Part shown: positions 45,680-54,423 of the stretch, piece by piece | Position numbering within the stretch: position 1 is the first letter of the stretch | Layout of the letters: every line of letters begins with the position of its first letter | Source: Mesorhizobium sp. B4-1-3 | GTDB taxonomy: Bacteria; Pseudomonadota; Alphaproteobacteria; Rhizobiales; Rhizobiaceae | Length of the DNA stretch: 64,000 nucleotides | Assembly (NCBI RefSeq): GCF_006439355.1 | Contig: NZ_VFTG01000002.1 | Coordinates: 248,001 to 312,000, forward strand | Direction: 5' to 3' | The notes under the pieces: model-generated | Database searches by the model: none | The model's input: only the letters and a program-made list of their open reading frames with translations | Told to the model about the DNA's origin: nothing | Position numbers and translations under genes: made by a program

Positions 45680-46768
45680 ATGAAAAAGACAGCACTGATA
45701 ACTGGCATTACCGGGCAGGACGGCGCCTATTTGGCGGAGTTTTTGCTAAACAAGGGATATGTTGTTCATGGAATAAGACGCCGTACCTCTCTGTTTAACA
45801 CAGACCGTATCGATCATTTGTATCATGACCCACACGAAAAAGGCGTCGATCTAACCTTGCACCATGGCGATCTTACAGATTCGTCAAGCCTGATGCGCAT
45901 AATCCAACTCGTTAAGCCAGATGAGATTTACAATCTCGCGGCACAGAGCCACGTAGCAGTTTCATTTGAAGAACCGGAATACACCGCTAATTCCGACGCG
46001 CTAGGTGCCTTAAGAATTCTGGAGGCTATACGTGTTATTGGTTTGGAAAAGAAAGTTCGATTTTACCAGGCTTCAACATCGGAGCTTTATGGGCTTGTGC
46101 AAGAGATACCCCAAAGCGAAAAAACCCCATTTTATCCGCGATCGCCTTACGCAGTTGCTAAGTTATACGCGTATTGGATTACGGTAAACTATCGGGAAGC
46201 GTATGGGATATACGCTTGCAATGGAATTTTATTCAATCACGAGTCACCAACAAGAGGTGAGAATTTCGTCACTCGTAAAATTACACGGGCGTTGGCCCGT
46301 GTTAAACTTGGAATGCAGGAAAAATTATATTTGGGAAATCTTGACTCCCTACGCGACTGGGGCCACGCCAAAGACTATGTCGAAATGCAATGGCTTATGC
46401 TTCAGCAGAGGACCCCAGAAGATTTCGTCATCGCAACTGGTGAGCAACACTCGGTCCGCGAGTTTGTAACTCTTGCGGCCTCGGAACTGGATATTGAGAT
46501 AAGGTGGGAGGGACATGACGTCGACGAAAAAGGATACGATGCCAAAAATGGCAAGTGCATCGTGGAGGTCGACCCCCGCTACTTCCGTCCGACAGAAGTC
46601 GAAACACTGCTTGGTGACGCCAGTAAGGCTCGGAATAAACTTGGTTGGCAACCTAAGATTAAATTCGCCGAATTGGTCAAAGAAATGGCCCGGGAGGACT
46701 TCAAGGGCGCCCAACAAGAGCAGCTTTTGGCAGAGCACGGATATCAGCGCTTTGGTCGCGCGGAATAA
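45680..46768 (+). CDS. gmd: GDP-mannose 4,6-dehydratase
   Basis: A 362-residue canonical Gmd making GDP-4-keto-6-deoxy-D-mannose. NADP site [19 protein letters not shown], then [27 protein letters not shown], the catalytic [10 protein letters not shown] and [17 protein letters not shown] are all present. Base use changes within the gene: the first 90 bases resemble the GC-rich paralogue upstream, and the rest is markedly AT-rich. Its product is the substrate of the aminotransferase encoded two bases after its stop. Confidence 0.95.
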   Translation: MKKTALITGITGQDGAYLAEFLLNKGYVVHGIRRRTSLFNTDRIDHLYHDPHEKGVDLTLHHGDLTDSSSLMRIIQLVKPDEIYNLAAQSHVAVSFEEPEYTANSDALGALRILEAIRVIGLEKKVRFYQASTSELYGLVQEIPQSEKTPFYPRSPYAVAKLYAYWITVNYREAYGIYACNGILFNHESPTRGENFVTRKITRALARVKLGMQEKLYLGNLDSLRDWGHAKDYVEMQWLMLQQRTPEDFVIATGEQHSVREFVTLAASELDIEIRWEGHDVDEKGYDAKNGKCIVEVDPRYFRPTEVETLLGDASKARNKLGWQPKIKFAELVKEMAREDFKGAQQEQLLAEHGYQRFGRAE

Positions 46769-46770
46769 CC

Positions 46771-47871
46771 ATGGCACGAATTCCTGTATATGAGCCATTC
46801 CTCGGCGGAAACGTATCGGCATATGTCAACGAATGCCTGACGGCCGGATGGATCTCTTCCCGCGGAGCCTTCATAGCGAGGTTTGAAAACGCATTTGCCG
46901 AGTATGTCGGCGCGGAGCACGCGACCAGTGTAGCAAACGGCACCGTAGCTCTTCACCTTGCGTTGGAGGCGCTAGGCATCGGCGCCGGACACGAAGTCAT
47001 CGTCCCCAGTTTTACCTATGTGGCGTCGATCAACACCATTTTGCAAACTGGAGCGCGACCGGTTTTTGTAGATTCGCTGCAGGACACGCTGCAGGTAGAT
47101 CCGCACGCCATAAGAAACGCCATCACGCCGAACACCCGCGCGGTAATGGCGGTGCATTTGTATGGCCATCCCTGTGACATGGACGCGATCTCGACCCTTT
47201 GTCGCGACCATGATCTCCTTCTTATTGAAGATTGCGCGGAAGGTTTCGGGACCCGTTGGAAAGGCCAGCATGTCGGTACGTTCGGTGATGCTGCCACCTT
47301 CAGTTTCTTCGGAAACAAAACCATCACCACTGGGGAAGGCGGGATGGTGCTGGCGCGATCGGCCGACGTGATTGATAGATGCCGACGACTAAAAAGTCAG
47401 GGCGTGTCTCCAGATCGTGAGTACTGGCACGACATGCTCGCCTACAACTACCGCATGACAAACATTCAAGCAGCGATCGGACTGGCTCAACTTGAGATAG
47501 CCGATGGCCTTCTTGCGAGCAAAAAGAGGATCGCGCATAGCTACAAGCAAGCCCTTGCCGGGCTGCCTCTGCGGACCCATGAGCCGGTCGGACCGGTGGA
47601 TCATTCCTTCTGGATGTGCTCCCTTCTGGTCGACAGTCCAGTTCAACGAGACCCGCTGCGCAGACATCTGGCGGAATATGAGATCGAGACCAGGCCCTTT
47701 TTTCCGCCCGCCCATCTCATGCCGCATTGCCGGGCTGATATCGAGTTGCCTGTAGCGGAGAACATCAGCGCTCGCGGAATCAACCTACCGAGCTATCCAG
47801 GGTTACCCCCTGAACAGCTTGAGCGCATCTGCGGAACCATCGTGTCCTTTTTTCGATCGCACGAAATATGA
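46771..47871 (+). CDS. DegT/DnrJ/EryC1 aminotransferase, likely GDP-perosamine synthase
   Basis: A 366-residue PLP sugar aminotransferase. MARIPVYEPFLGGNVSAYVNECL, GWISSRG, VANGTVALHLALEALGIG, IEDCAEGFG and the PLP lysine in FFGNKTITTGEGGM fit the perosamine-synthase group (Per/RfbE), which transaminates GDP-4-keto-6-deoxymannose. Its place directly after gmd supports this. It ends overlapping the ABC permease start (ATGA). The alternative would be another 4-aminated deoxysugar. Confidence 0.88.
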   Translation: MARIPVYEPFLGGNVSAYVNECLTAGWISSRGAFIARFENAFAEYVGAEHATSVANGTVALHLALEALGIGAGHEVIVPSFTYVASINTILQTGARPVFVDSLQDTLQVDPHAIRNAITPNTRAVMAVHLYGHPCDMDAISTLCRDHDLLLIEDCAEGFGTRWKGQHVGTFGDAATFSFFGNKTITTGEGGMVLARSADVIDRCRRLKSQGVSPDREYWHDMLAYNYRMTNIQAAIGLAQLEIADGLLASKKRIAHSYKQALAGLPLRTHEPVGPVDHSFWMCSLLVDSPVQRDPLRRHLAEYEIETRPFFPPAHLMPHCRADIELPVAENISARGINLPSYPGLPPEQLERICGTIVSFFRSHEI

Positions 47872-48656
47872 GCCTGCTTGATTATATGAAGGGCGTATGG
47901 GCAGCGCGCTACTTCTGGTGGCACTTGTCGATGTCGGATCTCCGCGCACGATGGAGGCGTTCTTTTTTTGGCGTCTTCTGGTCAATCCTGCAGCCGCTCG
48001 GATTGACCCTGCTTCTGTCACTGGTCTTCAGCAACATTTTCGGAAGCACGCTCGGCGCCTACGCGCCATACATCCTCTCGGGGATGATTGTCTGGGAATA
48101 CGTCACGACGACGGTGATTGGCGGAGCATCAGCTTTCGTTCAAGCCGCTCCCTACATTAAGCAAACCAAGCACCCGCTGGCGATTTATACGCTGCGCAAC
48201 GTTTTGACAGGATTGTGCGTGCTAGGCATGGCCAGTACAGCGCTGATAATCTGGGTGCTTGTCGTATTTCCGCAAAATCTTTCGTGGAGTTGGTTCGCCG
48301 CGCTTACGATCTTTCCGATACTGGCAATGATCGCTTGGCCATGGGCAACTTTGATGGCTTATATCGGTACCCGTTTCCGGGACCTGCCGCATGCGCTTGG
48401 CCTCGTGATGCAGGCTATGTGGTTCGTGTCGCCGATCTATTTCGAAACTTCCGTATTTCGTAAGGGCAATTTGCATGTCCTTCTGGATTTTAACCCTATC
48501 TATCATCTGCTCCAAATTATTCGCGCTCCGCTTTTGAGTGGCGAATGGCCCACTGCCGCCAACTACCTTTGGTGCTTTGGCACTATTGCCGCGCTGTCGG
48601 CGGCAGCTGTGCTGGTGGGCAGGTTCGCGGAAAGGAGGGTGATCTTTTATCTATGA
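47868..48656 (+). CDS. wzm: Polysaccharide ABC transporter permease (Wzm-like, ABC-2)
   Basis: A 262-residue membrane protein with six predicted helices. The N-terminal amphipathic segment SDLRARWRRSFFGVFWSILQPL is typical of Wzm/TagG, followed by LSGMIVWEYV, IKQTKHPLAIY and the PIYHLLQIIRAPLL region. It exports lipid-linked polysaccharide across the inner membrane with the ATPase encoded next. It overlaps both neighbours by ATGA. Confidence 0.93.
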   Translation: MSLLDYMKGVWAARYFWWHLSMSDLRARWRRSFFGVFWSILQPLGLTLLLSLVFSNIFGSTLGAYAPYILSGMIVWEYVTTTVIGGASAFVQAAPYIKQTKHPLAIYTLRNVLTGLCVLGMASTALIIWVLVVFPQNLSWSWFAALTIFPILAMIAWPWATLMAYIGTRFRDLPHALGLVMQAMWFVSPIYFETSVFRKGNLHVLLDFNPIYHLLQIIRAPLLSGEWPTAANYLWCFGTIAALSAAAVLVGRFAERRVIFYL

Positions 48657-49408
48657 CAAATCGGATACGCCTCCAGTCGGTTAATCTCCACTACGCTTCG
48701 GTTGGCTTCAGGGAGCGCTCCCTGAAATCAATGCTGTTGTCGCTCGCGTCGCTGACAAGAGAACGGGAGAAGATCGTCGACATACACGCCCTGAAAAATC
48801 TTAGTCTTAACATTGGGCCTGGCGAGCGTGTCGGCTTGATCGGACATAATGGGGCCGGCAAGAGCACCTTTCTCAAAATGGTCGCGGGGCTATACCCAAT
48901 ATCTTCCGGCAAGCGTGCGGTCGAAGGGACGATTCGGTCGCTATTCGATCTGAGTCTAGGTTTTGAACCAGACGCCACCGGTCGGGAGAACATCCTCTAT
49001 CGAGGGCTTCTTCTGGGCCTCTCTCCAAAATTCATGCGTTCGATTGAGGATGAGGTTGTTGCTTTTACCGATATCGGGGAATTTATCGATTATCCAATAA
49101 AGACGTACTCGGCAGGTATGCAAGTGCGCTTGGCATTTGCGATTTCGACCGCCGTTGGGGGCGATATTCTCCTCCTTGATGAAGTGATCGGCGCCGGTGA
49201 CGCGAATTTCATTGGCAAGGCACGAAAGCGAATATTGGAGCTCGTCGAGCAGGCCGAGATTCTGTTGTTAGCTTCTCATGATTTCGTAACGCTGCAGTCC
49301 ATCTGTGAAAGGGGGATCGTGTTTCACCATGGAGAGATCATTTTTGACGGGAATATCTTCGACGCTATAGCCAGCTACAATAAAGCGAACGGGATCGCTA
49401 CTGAGTGA
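48653..49408 (+). CDS. wzt: Polysaccharide ABC transporter ATPase (Wzt-like, short form)
   Basis: A 251-residue ATPase. Walker A GHNGAGKSTFLKMV, signature KTYSAGMQVRLAFAI, Walker B ILLLDEVIGAGDANF and a switch His in LASHDF. It stops soon after the nucleotide-binding domain and lacks the C-terminal carbohydrate-binding domain of classical Wzt proteins (about 400+ residues). Export here therefore should not depend on recognising a capped glycan end, as in KpsT/TagH-type systems. Confidence 0.92.
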   Translation: MTNRIRLQSVNLHYASVGFRERSLKSMLLSLASLTREREKIVDIHALKNLSLNIGPGERVGLIGHNGAGKSTFLKMVAGLYPISSGKRAVEGTIRSLFDLSLGFEPDATGRENILYRGLLLGLSPKFMRSIEDEVVAFTDIGEFIDYPIKTYSAGMQVRLAFAISTAVGGDILLLDEVIGAGDANFIGKARKRILELVEQAEILLLASHDFVTLQSICERGIVFHHGEIIFDGNIFDAIASYNKANGIATE

Positions 49409-51216
49409 TGGATATGAACCTCGAACGCTTACCTTCATCCAGCGAGGTACCCTCCGGAAATTCAAAGCGTTTCCGGGTGGACAGTACCCCGCGTATAATG
49501 TGGATTCTCAATCACACAGCAGCTAGAAAATTCGAAATCCCTATGCTCCGGAAACTGGGATATGAGGTCTTTACTCCGAAGATTTATCCCAACGATGCAA
49601 ATTTTCGAAGCGCCTCGGTCGATTACTCGGAGGACGTGAACCTAACCATCCCGGAAGACGATCTTGAAATTCTGAACCAATCCGATTGGTATGCTGGCCC
49701 TCATCGAGAGGTGTGGGAAATCGCCAATAAGTATTTCGACATAGCGTTCTTCATTGTCTTTGATCCGAAGGGAGTTGAAGCGATGTGTCGTCGTTTCAGC
49801 GGGGAACTGGTTTGGCGTACGTACGGATTGGCGGGCGAAAACTCGTACAGCAAGATTTTGGAGTCCTTGCCGCAGTATCGACGAGCACAGGCAGCCTTTC
49901 GGCGCCTCGGCTCGCGCTTTTGGTTTGCAGAAGGATATTCCAATCTCCACGAGATCGAGAGCCCCTGGCTTCAGAGGCGTACCGTCTATCTACCACTTGG
50001 TATGGCCGGTGCCTCGACGCCAAACGAAACGGAGTGGGTGGGAGGGGACAAGCGAATGCTATTCGTCTGTCCCGATATAGGCTTCAATCCAGCCTACGCA
50101 GAAATATACGAGGAGTTCAGGCGTGAATTTAAAGGGTTCCCGTACGCGATCGGGGGAGCCCAGTCGATCGAAGTGCTCGATTCTCACATACTCGGCTATC
50201 TGCCTCTGGAAGAGCATAGAAGAAACATGCAGCACATGCAGGTCATGTTTTATCACAGCAGGGAGCCGCGCCACGTTCATTATCATCCGTTCGAAGCTAT
50301 CAAAGTAGGTATGCCTCTTGTCTTTATGGCTGGGGGCATGTTGGACCGACTGGGAGGCTTAGCGCTTCCCGGACGAGCCAAATCCTGGGAGGAAGCCCGA
50401 AGGAAGGTTCGCCGCCTGTTGGATGGTGACAAAGCATTTATAGATAAGGTGCGCTCCACACAGCCGGTGCTGCTTGAGGCAATGAAGGCAGAACATGCCC
50501 AAGACTCATGGGCCAAGGGTCTGCGAACGATTGAACTTGCTTCGGGGAACCGAGAGCGCAAGGAGCGAATAAACAGCCAACGAATAGCAATCCTCTGCTC
50601 GCATCGAAACATGCAGGAGGCCGTGCGTATCTATCGAGAACTAACAAGCCAGTCCCAAGTCGCAAATGAGAGCCTGAGCATCGTTCTTGGGGTTGAAAAT
50701 CCAGAATCGGAATTTAATCGCAAGCTAAAAAAGAAAGCTGCAAAAGCCGCTATTGCGGCATTTAAACGAGACATCGATGAGATTGATGCCCGGTGTAGGA
50801 TATTCGAATGGAAGTATATTTCAAAAGCTTCCGCGGAGCGGGCGCTCACTTACGCGGGGATAGGAAGGGCTCTCTACGACAACGCTTTCTTAGTTCCTGA
50901 CGATGAAATGAACTTCTTCGAAGATAGTGATCTTTGGATCGTAGTCGGGGGGCGAACGCCTGCGCCAGTGCTGCCTATGAAGCCGATTGTCGTTGTCGTA
51001 CAAGATTACCCGAAAACCGGTTTGCCACCAAACGACGATCGTTGGCAGGCGCGCCTAGGATACATTCCTGAGCCAGACGCAGTGATCGCTTTCGATGAAC
51101 GAACGGTGTTGCATCTCGTCAACATGGAAGGCTTAGACCCCAAGATTGTCCACTTCGTTAAAGATGGTGCTTCGCCACCGAACTCTCTTTTGGAAACCGT
51201 GCTGGAATGCCTGTGA
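49408..51216 (+). CDS. Large glycosyltransferase-like protein of unknown specificity
   Basis: A 602-residue protein that I do not match to a named family. The N-terminal 380 residues look like a GT-B fold: RIMWILNHTAARKFEIPMLRKLG, LVWRTYGLAG, MLFVCPDIGFNP, ILGYLPLEEHRRNMQHM and YHPFEAIKVGMPLVFMAGG (a donor-site-like EA-x6-P run). A second domain starts near residue 390 (RIAILCSHRNMQEAVRIYREL). No membrane segment. AT-rich. ATG 49408 overlaps the wzt stop; a GTG one codon earlier is possible. It overlaps the next gene by 10 bases. Confidence 0.75.
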   Translation: MDMNLERLPSSSEVPSGNSKRFRVDSTPRIMWILNHTAARKFEIPMLRKLGYEVFTPKIYPNDANFRSASVDYSEDVNLTIPEDDLEILNQSDWYAGPHREVWEIANKYFDIAFFIVFDPKGVEAMCRRFSGELVWRTYGLAGENSYSKILESLPQYRRAQAAFRRLGSRFWFAEGYSNLHEIESPWLQRRTVYLPLGMAGASTPNETEWVGGDKRMLFVCPDIGFNPAYAEIYEEFRREFKGFPYAIGGAQSIEVLDSHILGYLPLEEHRRNMQHMQVMFYHSREPRHVHYHPFEAIKVGMPLVFMAGGMLDRLGGLALPGRAKSWEEARRKVRRLLDGDKAFIDKVRSTQPVLLEAMKAEHAQDSWAKGLRTIELASGNRERKERINSQRIAILCSHRNMQEAVRIYRELTSQSQVANESLSIVLGVENPESEFNRKLKKKAAKAAIAAFKRDIDEIDARCRIFEWKYISKASAERALTYAGIGRALYDNAFLVPDDEMNFFEDSDLWIVVGGRTPAPVLPMKPIVVVVQDYPKTGLPPNDDRWQARLGYIPEPDAVIAFDERTVLHLVNMEGLDPKIVHFVKDGASPPNSLLETVLECL

Positions 51217-52838
51217 AAACATTTGGAATATATCTGGCATATGGTCCGCTTGTTGATTTACGAACCGAGGGATTGGGTCGCCATCTTGCTGAGTTTCTTA
51301 GAGCGTCGGCAAGCTTTAAGGATGTAAAGTTTGTCATCGCGGCACCGCGATGGCTCAGGCGCCCACTAGAACAACTCTTGGAGAACTTTGATCTGGAGTT
51401 TGGATTCTTTGAAGTGATTTCTCCTAAGCATATGTCCTTGTTGGGAATATTATATCAGATTCGCGCGGCGTTATTAGGTCGTCGAACTCAGTTAAGAGAA
51501 AGAATTCGTGGAAAGGGATATCTAAGAGCCGTAAAAGAATCCCTCACCATGATGACAAAGTCATTTATATTGGTTATTTTGGGATCTCGAAGCCCATTCG
51601 CGCTACTTTTGGTCGTTGTTCTCGGAATTACTGCATTACCCATCTTGGTAGTGGCGCTGGCATTTGCTGTAGCTATAACTGTGATGGCCAAAACGTCTGC
51701 AAAACTTCTACCGCGGTCGCCCATCGCAAGAGTCAAGCGGTACCTCAATAGAAATGGCTTGTTTACTCGCCTCAGCCACAGCGCCTATCGCTTTATGTGC
51801 GATTCGGAGGCATCGGCGGTGGCCGACGAAGCTAACAAACGCCGCAATGTCGAAGCATGGTATTCACCTGCCGCGTTCTGGCCCGAGTTCAATCAAATCA
51901 AAGCGCCGCGCCTAATGTGCGTACCAGACGTTGTGCCGATTCATTTTCCTGTGGGTTTCGCCATTGAGGAGCCAAATGGCGATCGCAGAATGCAAGACTT
52001 CAAACGAATTGAGGCGGCAATTGAGGGCGGTGATCGTTTTGTAACCTACAGTAGCGACGTAAAGAACAAGACGTTGGTAGACCGCTTTCACGTCGATCCT
52101 AATCGCGTTAGCGTCATTCCACACGGCGCGAACCGGCTTGACCGGCTGATTAAGGTGACTGGATTCCCTGATACCGAGGAAGCTACCGACTCTGTGAGTG
52201 TGCAGAATTTTTGGGGCGCCCTCTCAAGAACGGTAAATAATAACAACGCCACTTGGTACGCGTCGAAAGACCTAGGTTTTTTGTTTTACGCTAGCCAAAT
52301 ACGACCCAACAAAAATATAGTGAACCTGCTCCGAGCTTATAATTACCTAAGGCGAAGCCAGAACCTGCCATATAAGCTGCTATTGACTGGAGAGTGGCGA
52401 GAGTCAATCAACGTGGTACGCTTCATGAACGAGAACCGGCTCCACAACGACGTCCTTTTTGTGCGAGGGTTGAGTGAAAGGGAGCTTGCAGCCTGCTATA
52501 GACTCGCAACATTGGCGGTAAACCCTTCACTAGCTGAGGGAGGAATGCCATTCACCTTTACGGAAGCGGTCTCCGTCGGAACGCCGGTAATTATGGCAGA
52601 TATCCCGGTTTCCCGTGAAATCATCAGGGACGTTGAGGTTGCTCGCCGGACGTTCTTCGATGCGGCCGACCACAGGAGTATTGCCGATGCCATCAGCGCT
52701 GCATTGGCTGACCGAGACGGTCTTTTTGCAGTTCAGCGGGAGTTTTATGATCGCCATTTGGTTGGCCGATCTTGGACCGAGGTGGTCGGTCAATATATAG
52801 AAGCGCTGGACAATATTTCTCATGGACAGTGTGTGTGA
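51207..52838 (+). CDS. Family 4-type glycosyltransferase with an internal membrane hairpin
   Basis: A 543-residue GT. The C-terminal half is a GT4 domain: FLFYASQIRPNKNIVNLLRAY, LLTGEW, FVRGLSERELAACYRLA and SLAEGGMPFTFTEAVSVGTPVIMAD (EX7E-like). The N-terminal half is interrupted at about residues 115-165 by a strongly hydrophobic stretch of two helices (ILVILGSRSPFALLLVVVLG, LPILVVALAFAVAITVM), unusual for GT4 enzymes. It may tether the enzyme to the membrane near the exporter. AT-rich. Overlaps the upstream gene by 10 bases. Confidence 0.82.
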   Translation: MPVKTFGIYLAYGPLVDLRTEGLGRHLAEFLRASASFKDVKFVIAAPRWLRRPLEQLLENFDLEFGFFEVISPKHMSLLGILYQIRAALLGRRTQLRERIRGKGYLRAVKESLTMMTKSFILVILGSRSPFALLLVVVLGITALPILVVALAFAVAITVMAKTSAKLLPRSPIARVKRYLNRNGLFTRLSHSAYRFMCDSEASAVADEANKRRNVEAWYSPAAFWPEFNQIKAPRLMCVPDVVPIHFPVGFAIEEPNGDRRMQDFKRIEAAIEGGDRFVTYSSDVKNKTLVDRFHVDPNRVSVIPHGANRLDRLIKVTGFPDTEEATDSVSVQNFWGALSRTVNNNNATWYASKDLGFLFYASQIRPNKNIVNLLRAYNYLRRSQNLPYKLLLTGEWRESINVVRFMNENRLHNDVLFVRGLSERELAACYRLATLAVNPSLAEGGMPFTFTEAVSVGTPVIMADIPVSREIIRDVEVARRTFFDAADHRSIADAISAALADRDGLFAVQREFYDRHLVGRSWTEVVGQYIEALDNISHGQCV

Positions 52839-52890
52839 AGAATGAAGCAGAGAGGCAGGGATGCTTAATTGATCATCCGATCGAAGGCTA

Positions 52891-53679
52891 ATGATGACAA
52901 GTGTGGGTTTCCAGCGCAGCGTTCCGGTTGAACTCTCGATCCTAGAGGTTCCTCTGGCTTTCGTCCACATCCCCAAGACAGCAGGTACGTCCTTCATTCG
53001 TTATCTCGAAGGCCACTTTCTGAAAAGTGAAATCGCGCCGCCGTTTCTTGGTGATTTCAACGCTATCCAGATTTCGGATCCCTCCAAGAAGCTATTTTGG
53101 GGACATTTTCGTCTAGTTGATATCGCCCGCTATTTGCCGCATGCGCTGTTTCTCACGTTTTTGCGGCACCCGGTTTTGCGATCGTATTCTCAATACAAGT
53201 CATGGCACGATCCGCGGAACTTTCCAAAGGATGACCCGTGGCGGAATGTGATGACCACTGAGCAGATCGATGACATCGAGTTTGCGCAGAAAGTCAGTTT
53301 CGAGGAGTTCGTGAGCGGGCGGAGAGCGCGATTTGAGACCGAATTGCGCGATGTCCAAACTCTAATGCTGTCCAGCCACCAACCAGGAACGCCGCAGTTC
53401 CTGCCTTCGGCTAAGGATAATCTTTTGAGCATGGCGTTCTTTGGGATCGTTGAGGAGTTCGATCTTTCCATTAGGCTACTGCAGCAGCACATACTGGGAT
53501 TTAAAAGTTACGACGTGGCGCCGCAGCTAGAGAACCGTAGTGATACGAGCCCGCTGTCGCTCTCGAAAAAAGGCGCGGATCGCCTATCCGACATGCTTCA
53601 AAACGACATGGAGCTTTATAGGTTCGCAATCGAAATTTTTTCGGAACGAATAAAAGGGACTGTCCGGTGCGGTCGTTGA
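52891..53679 (+). CDS. Sulfotransferase family protein
   Basis: A 262-residue protein with the two PAPS-binding motifs of cytosolic/Golgi-type sulfotransferases: FVHIPKTAGTSFIRYL (5' phosphosulfate loop, near residue 25) and LFLTFLRHPVLRSYSQY (3' phosphate site). The rest (KKLFWGHFRLVD, FFGIVEEFDLSIRLL) fits the sulfotransferase-2 group. In an O-antigen locus it would sulfate a sugar. Two adjacent ATGs (52891, 52894) could start it. The PAPS pathway gene cysD lies 9 kb downstream. Confidence 0.85.
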   Translation: MMTSVGFQRSVPVELSILEVPLAFVHIPKTAGTSFIRYLEGHFLKSEIAPPFLGDFNAIQISDPSKKLFWGHFRLVDIARYLPHALFLTFLRHPVLRSYSQYKSWHDPRNFPKDDPWRNVMTTEQIDDIEFAQKVSFEEFVSGRRARFETELRDVQTLMLSSHQPGTPQFLPSAKDNLLSMAFFGIVEEFDLSIRLLQQHILGFKSYDVAPQLENRSDTSPLSLSKKGADRLSDMLQNDMELYRFAIEIFSERIKGTVRCGR

Positions 53680-53761
53680 GTTTCTCCGAAACGGACGCGG
53701 AACTACTAAATGAGCCTGCCGGCAACGTTTTTGTCGAGCGCGAAAGCGTCACACGACCGTC

Positions 53762-54373
53762 ATGATAAAAGGTCTTTTCATCATGGGGTTTGGGGGGCAC
53801 GCTCGGAGCGTAGGCGATATAGCATTGGCTGCGGGCTTTGACGAATTAACTTTTGTCGACGCGCAGGCAAGGGAAGGTGAAGAATTTGCCGGCTTCCCTG
53901 CCGTCACGGCTCTGCCTGAGAAGCTCACACGGCCGGGTTGGTTCGTATTTCCGGGTTCGGGTGACAATCAACGACGACGGATACAATGTGACACTGCCCG
54001 TCTCCCTCTTGCAACGCTTGTGGCACCAACCGCCTCCCTAGGGGCGCAATGCGAAATCGGCCAAGGTTCATTTATCGGCCACCAAGCCCATCTGGGGCCG
54101 CTTGCAAAAATCGGCCAAGGCACCATCATCAATAGCGGCGCCGTCGTTGATCATGAATGCGTGGTCGGCGATTTTGCGCATATTTCCATCAACGCAACGG
54201 TGGCCGGACGCTGCCATATCGGCGCCCAAGTAATGGTCGGCGCCGGCTCCACGGTAATCGATGGGATTAGTATATGCTCCCACGTGAATGTCGGCGCCGG
54301 CGCAACAGTTGTCCGAGACATTGAAGTGCCTGGTGTGTATATCGGAACGCCCGCACGCCTGGTCCGTAGCTGA
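53762..54373 (+). CDS. NeuD/PglD-like acyltransferase, likely sugar N-acetyltransferase (perosamine)
   Basis: A 203-residue left-handed beta-helix acetyltransferase. The N-terminal nucleotide-sugar-binding domain begins KGLFIMGFGGHARSVGDIAL, and hexapeptide repeats run from about 85 to 190, with the catalytic His in SGAVVDHECVVGDFAHIS. This is the NeuD/PglD/PerB layout; given gmd and the aminotransferase upstream, GDP-perosamine is the likely substrate. The end, GVYIGTPARLV, is typical. Confidence 0.88.
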   Translation: MIKGLFIMGFGGHARSVGDIALAAGFDELTFVDAQAREGEEFAGFPAVTALPEKLTRPGWFVFPGSGDNQRRRIQCDTARLPLATLVAPTASLGAQCEIGQGSFIGHQAHLGPLAKIGQGTIINSGAVVDHECVVGDFAHISINATVAGRCHIGAQVMVGAGSTVIDGISICSHVNVGAGATVVRDIEVPGVYIGTPARLVRS

Positions 54374-54423
54374 ACGGGGATGTTTCTGATGCTAGAACTA
54401 AGCAGAGAAATACGACCCGGTTT

